A DNA stretch of 64,000 nucleotides from Massilia sp. ZL223 (GTDB lineage Bacteria > Pseudomonadota > Gammaproteobacteria > Burkholderiales > Burkholderiaceae_D): assembly GCF_018119395.1 (NCBI RefSeq), contig NZ_JAGPWD010000019.1, positions 1-64,000 of the forward strand, read 5' to 3'. A program made the position numbers and the translations under genes. Numbering within the stretch: the stretch's first letter is position 1; each line of letters begins with the position of its first letter. The notes below the pieces were generated by a model, which was not told the origin of the DNA, ran no database searches, and worked only from the letters and a program-made list of their open reading frames with translations. Shown one piece after another: positions 61,629-64,000 of the stretch.

Positions 61629-61649
61629 TTGATATCAAATACGATATCG
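61629..61649. promoter_or_regulatory. candidate tandem operator with GATATC repeats
   Basis: TTGATATCAA (61629-61638) and CGATATCG (61642-61649) are perfect palindromes whose centres are 12 bases apart, in the spacer upstream of the dehydratase gene. They may bind a GntR- or LacI-type regulator and give the dehydratase gene its own control. Confidence 0.4.
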
Positions 61650-61770
61650 ATGTTGGCTAAAAATTGATTGGAAAGTTATCTGCTCGCATTTTAGACTTCT
61701 TCATCGCTGATCGGGAGACACCAGGGTGGTGGCAAAGCCCTAGGCCGTAAAAAAACGAGGAGAAACACGA

Positions 61771-63513
61771 ATGTCCGAGCAAAAGAAAAAGACCACACTG
61801 CGTTCCGCCGCGTGGTTCGGAACCCAGGACAAGAACGGCTTCATGTACCGGAGCTGGATGAAGAACCAGGGCATTCCCGACCACGAATTCCAGGGCAAGC
61901 CGATCATTGGCATCTGCAACACCTGGTCCGAACTCACCCCCTGCAACGCCCACTTCCGCAAGCTCGCCGAGCACGTCAAGCGCGGCATCCTGGAAGCCGG
62001 CGGTTTCCCGGTCGAATTCCCGGTCTTCTCGAACGGCGAATCAAACCTGCGCCCGACCGCCATGCTGACCCGTAACCTGGCCGCCATGGACGTCGAAGAA
62101 TCCATCCGCGGCAATCCGATGGACGCCGTGGTCCTGCTGGTGGGCTGCGACAAGACCACGCCGGCCCTGCTGATGGGCGCGGCCAGCGTCGACCTGCCGA
62201 CCATCGTCGTCACCGGCGGCCCCATGCTCAACGGTAAGCTGAACGGCAAAGACATCGGTTCCGGCACCGCCGTCTGGCAGCTGCACGAGCAGGCCAAGGC
62301 TGGCCAGATCACGATGCACGAATTCCTGTCCGCCGAAGCCGGCCACTCGCGCTCGGCCGGCACCTGCAACACCATGGGCACCGCATCGACCATGGCCTGC
62401 ATGGCCGAGTCGCTGGGCACCTCGCTGCCGCACAACGCCGCGATTCCGGCGGTGGACGCGCGCCGCTACGTGCTGGCCCACATGTCCGGCATCCGCATCG
62501 TAGAGATGGTGCACGAAGACCTGCGCCTCTCCAAAATCCTCAAGCGCGAGAACTTCGAGAACGCGATCCGCATGAACGCGGCGATTGGCGGTTCGACCAA
62601 CGCCGTGATCCACCTGAAGGCCATCGCCGGACGCGTTGGCGTGCCGCTCGAGCTGGAAGACTGGACCAGGATCGGCAAGGGCACCCCGACCGTGGTCGAC
62701 CTGCTGCCTTCCGGGCGCTTCCTGATGGAAGAGTTCTACTACGCGGGCGGCCTGCCGGCCGTGATCCGCCGCCTGGGCGAGGGCGACCTGATTCCGCACA
62801 AGGACGCGTTGACCGTCAACGGCAAGACCCTGTGGGAGAACTGCCAGGACGCGCCTATCTACAACGACGAAGTGATCCGCAGGCTGGACAACCCCTTGAT
62901 CGCCGACGGCGGCATCTGCATCCTGCGCGGCAACCTGGCGCCGCGCGGCGCGGTACTGAAGCCGTCGGCCGCGTCGCCGCACCTGATGAAGCACCGCGGC
63001 AAGGCCGTCGTATTCGAGGACTTCGATCACTACAAGCAGCGCATCAATGACCCGGACCTGGACGTTGACGAGAACTCGGTCCTGCTCATGAAGAACTGCG
63101 GCCCGAAGGGCTACCCGGGCATGGCCGAAGTGGGCAACATGGGCCTGCCGCCCAAGCTGCTGGCCAAGGGCATCACCGACATGGTGCGCATCTCCGACGC
63201 CCGCATGAGCGGCACCGCCTACGGCACCGTGGTGCTGCACGTGGCGCCGGAAGCCATGGCCGGCGGCCCGCTGGGCATCGTGCAGGACGGCGACATGATC
63301 CAGCTGGACTGCTACAGCGGCTCGCTGAACGTCGAACTCTCCGACGAAGAGATCAAGGCCCGCCTGGCCGACCGCGCCGAGAAGAACAAGCCGGTCCAGC
63401 ACAGCGGCTACCAGCGCCTCTACCTCGACCACGTGCTGCAGGCGGACGAAGGCTGCGACTTCGACTTCCTCGTGGGCAGCCGCGGTTCGGCCGTACCCAA
63501 GCATTCTCACTGA
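61771..63513 (+). CDS. L-arabonate dehydratase (IlvD/Edd family)
   Basis: Dehydrates L-arabonate to 2-keto-3-deoxy-L-arabonate. Length 580 residues, as for characterised arabinonate dehydratases. The [2Fe-2S] ligands are Cys58 (ELTPCNAHF), Cys126 (LVGCDKTTP) and Cys199 (SAGTCNTMG), closely matching the published positions in the Rhizobium enzyme. ISDARMSGTAYG holds the catalytic Ser near the C-terminus. FSNGESNLRPTAMLTRNLAA is a family block. A gluconate, xylonate or galactonate dehydratase role is possible but the lactonase and GguC neighbours favour a pentonate. ATG 61771 has GAGGAGAAA upstream. Confidence 0.88.
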   Translation: MSEQKKKTTLRSAAWFGTQDKNGFMYRSWMKNQGIPDHEFQGKPIIGICNTWSELTPCNAHFRKLAEHVKRGILEAGGFPVEFPVFSNGESNLRPTAMLTRNLAAMDVEESIRGNPMDAVVLLVGCDKTTPALLMGAASVDLPTIVVTGGPMLNGKLNGKDIGSGTAVWQLHEQAKAGQITMHEFLSAEAGHSRSAGTCNTMGTASTMACMAESLGTSLPHNAAIPAVDARRYVLAHMSGIRIVEMVHEDLRLSKILKRENFENAIRMNAAIGGSTNAVIHLKAIAGRVGVPLELEDWTRIGKGTPTVVDLLPSGRFLMEEFYYAGGLPAVIRRLGEGDLIPHKDALTVNGKTLWENCQDAPIYNDEVIRRLDNPLIADGGICILRGNLAPRGAVLKPSAASPHLMKHRGKAVVFEDFDHYKQRINDPDLDVDENSVLLMKNCGPKGYPGMAEVGNMGLPPKLLAKGITDMVRISDARMSGTAYGTVVLHVAPEAMAGGPLGIVQDGDMIQLDCYSGSLNVELSDEEIKARLADRAEKNKPVQHSGYQRLYLDHVLQADEGCDFDFLVGSRGSAVPKHSH

Positions 63514-63600
63514 TCCAGCGGGAGCCGAACGCGTCGCCGGGCTGCCCGGCCGCGCGTTCGATGCATATCCCGACCTCACACACCGATAGGAGACCGGGCC

Positions 63601-64000
63601 ATGCTGCTCGTACAATTTCTGACCGAATCGCAGGAACGCCGCGTCGGCATCCTGCACGACAACATCATCCGCGTCGTCAACGGCTACGCCACCACCCTGG
63701 ACCTGGCGCGCGCCGCGATCGCTACCCAAGCAGGGCTGGCGCAACTGGCCGACGCCTCGGCCGGTCTCGAGACCTTCAACTACGAGGACGTGGCCAGGGC
63801 CGGCCGCATCCTGCCGCCGCTCGACCATCCGGACGCGGCCCACTGCTATGTCACCGGCACCGGCCTGACCCACCTGGGCAGCGCCGACACCCGCGACGCC
63901 ATGCACAAGAAGATCGGCGGCGATGTCGAGACCCTGAGCGACTCGATGAAGATGTTCCGCATGGGCGTCGAAGGCGGCAAGCCGGCGCCGGGCACCGCCG
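63601..64000 (+). CDS. GguC/AraD1-family (fumarylacetoacetate hydrolase fold) protein, 3' end beyond the window
   Basis: The first 133 residues of a protein that starts MLLVQFLTESQERRVGILHD and continues ...DHPDAAHCYVTGTGLTHLGS and MHKK...SMKMFRMGVEGGKPAPG. The pattern YVTGTGLTHLGSADTRDAMH is the GguC-type FAH family. In pentose loci such proteins act as 2-keto-3-deoxy-L-arabonate dehydratase (AraD1), giving alpha-ketoglutarate semialdehyde, so this would follow the L-arabonate dehydratase in the pathway. AGGAG lies 10 bases before the ATG. It is cut by the right edge; the remaining ~200 residues are outside the window. Confidence 0.85.
   Translation, partial: MLLVQFLTESQERRVGILHDNIIRVVNGYATTLDLARAAIATQAGLAQLADASAGLETFNYEDVARAGRILPPLDHPDAAHCYVTGTGLTHLGSADTRDAMHKKIGGDVETLSDSMKMFRMGVEGGKPAPGTA

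Noticed and set aside
1-64000. CRISPR arrays, insertion sequences, prophage or toxin-antitoxin genes
   Set aside because: No regularly spaced repeats, transposase or integrase motifs, or phage structural genes were found on either strand. The palindromic repeats are too short and dispersed to be insertion sequences.

Overview
The window looks like a chromosomal segment of a high-GC betaproteobacterium, most probably an Oxalobacteraceae of the Massilia/Telluria group. That assignment is an inference from gene content: compact flagellin, many chemoreceptors and cyclic-di-GMP proteins, beta-type porin, class I fumarase, DusA, WaaF/HldD and a TonB-dependent sugar-utilisation locus. The first ~60 bases are an abnormal run of G and C and look like a contig end. 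About 49 protein genes (one frameshifted, one cut by the right edge), two tRNAs and a possible three-codon leader ORF were identified. No insertion sequence, prophage or CRISPR array was seen.

Layout. 0-10 kb: a FliK-like protein and flagellin, an FMN-dependent lactate dehydrogenase, then a sugar aminotransferase coupled to a TPR/O-GlcNAc-transferase-like enzyme, dusA, and two coupled hexapeptide-repeat acyltransferases. The aminotransferase, glycosyltransferase and acyltransferases could together make and attach an N-acylated amino sugar, perhaps to flagellin. 10-26 kb: a chemoreceptor, small secreted proteins, a GGDEF diguanylate cyclase, tRNA-His, murI, class I fumarase, a YqhA-type membrane protein, a 1426-residue MASE1-CHASE-PAS-GAF-PAS-GGDEF-EAL protein, acs, a VOC protein, a small HTH protein and tRNA-Ser. 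26-31 kb: a multi-PAS hybrid kinase, a haloacetate-dehalogenase-type hydrolase and a DUF2141 protein.

30.8-37.3 kb: a complete carotenoid cluster, crtE-crtX-crtY-crtI-crtB on the minus strand with crtZ convergent on the plus strand. This is the gene order known from Pantoea/Erwinia and predicts zeaxanthin and its glucosides. 37.6-45.5 kb: heme O synthase, a divergent SDR/LysR pair, an ABC-F ATPase with an unusual leader, the LPS heptose genes waaF-hldD and a soluble histidine kinase. 45.5-52.7 kb: a Tat-exported monooxygenase-like protein, an M28 peptidase, a cache/PAS hybrid kinase broken by an apparent one-base frameshift, then cheW and a second chemoreceptor behind a candidate sigma-28 promoter. 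52.7-53.8 kb: an outer-membrane porin.

54-64 kb: a catabolic locus for arabinose-containing oligosaccharides, consisting of a TonB-dependent receptor, GPH-type symporter, cytoplasmic GH43 glycosidase, aldose 1-epimerase, SMP-30 lactonase, IlvD/Edd-type L-arabonate dehydratase and the start of a GguC/AraD1 (FAH-family) gene. Together these fit uptake, hydrolysis and non-phosphorylative oxidation of L-arabinose. The sugar dehydrogenase and the final semialdehyde dehydrogenase are not in view. Candidate operators (a LacI-type GATAGCGCTAAC site, an AATTGT/ACAATT inverted repeat and tandem GATATC palindromes) and two long perfect intercistronic hairpins punctuate the locus. Two families of short palindromic repeats (REP-like) also occur in the window.
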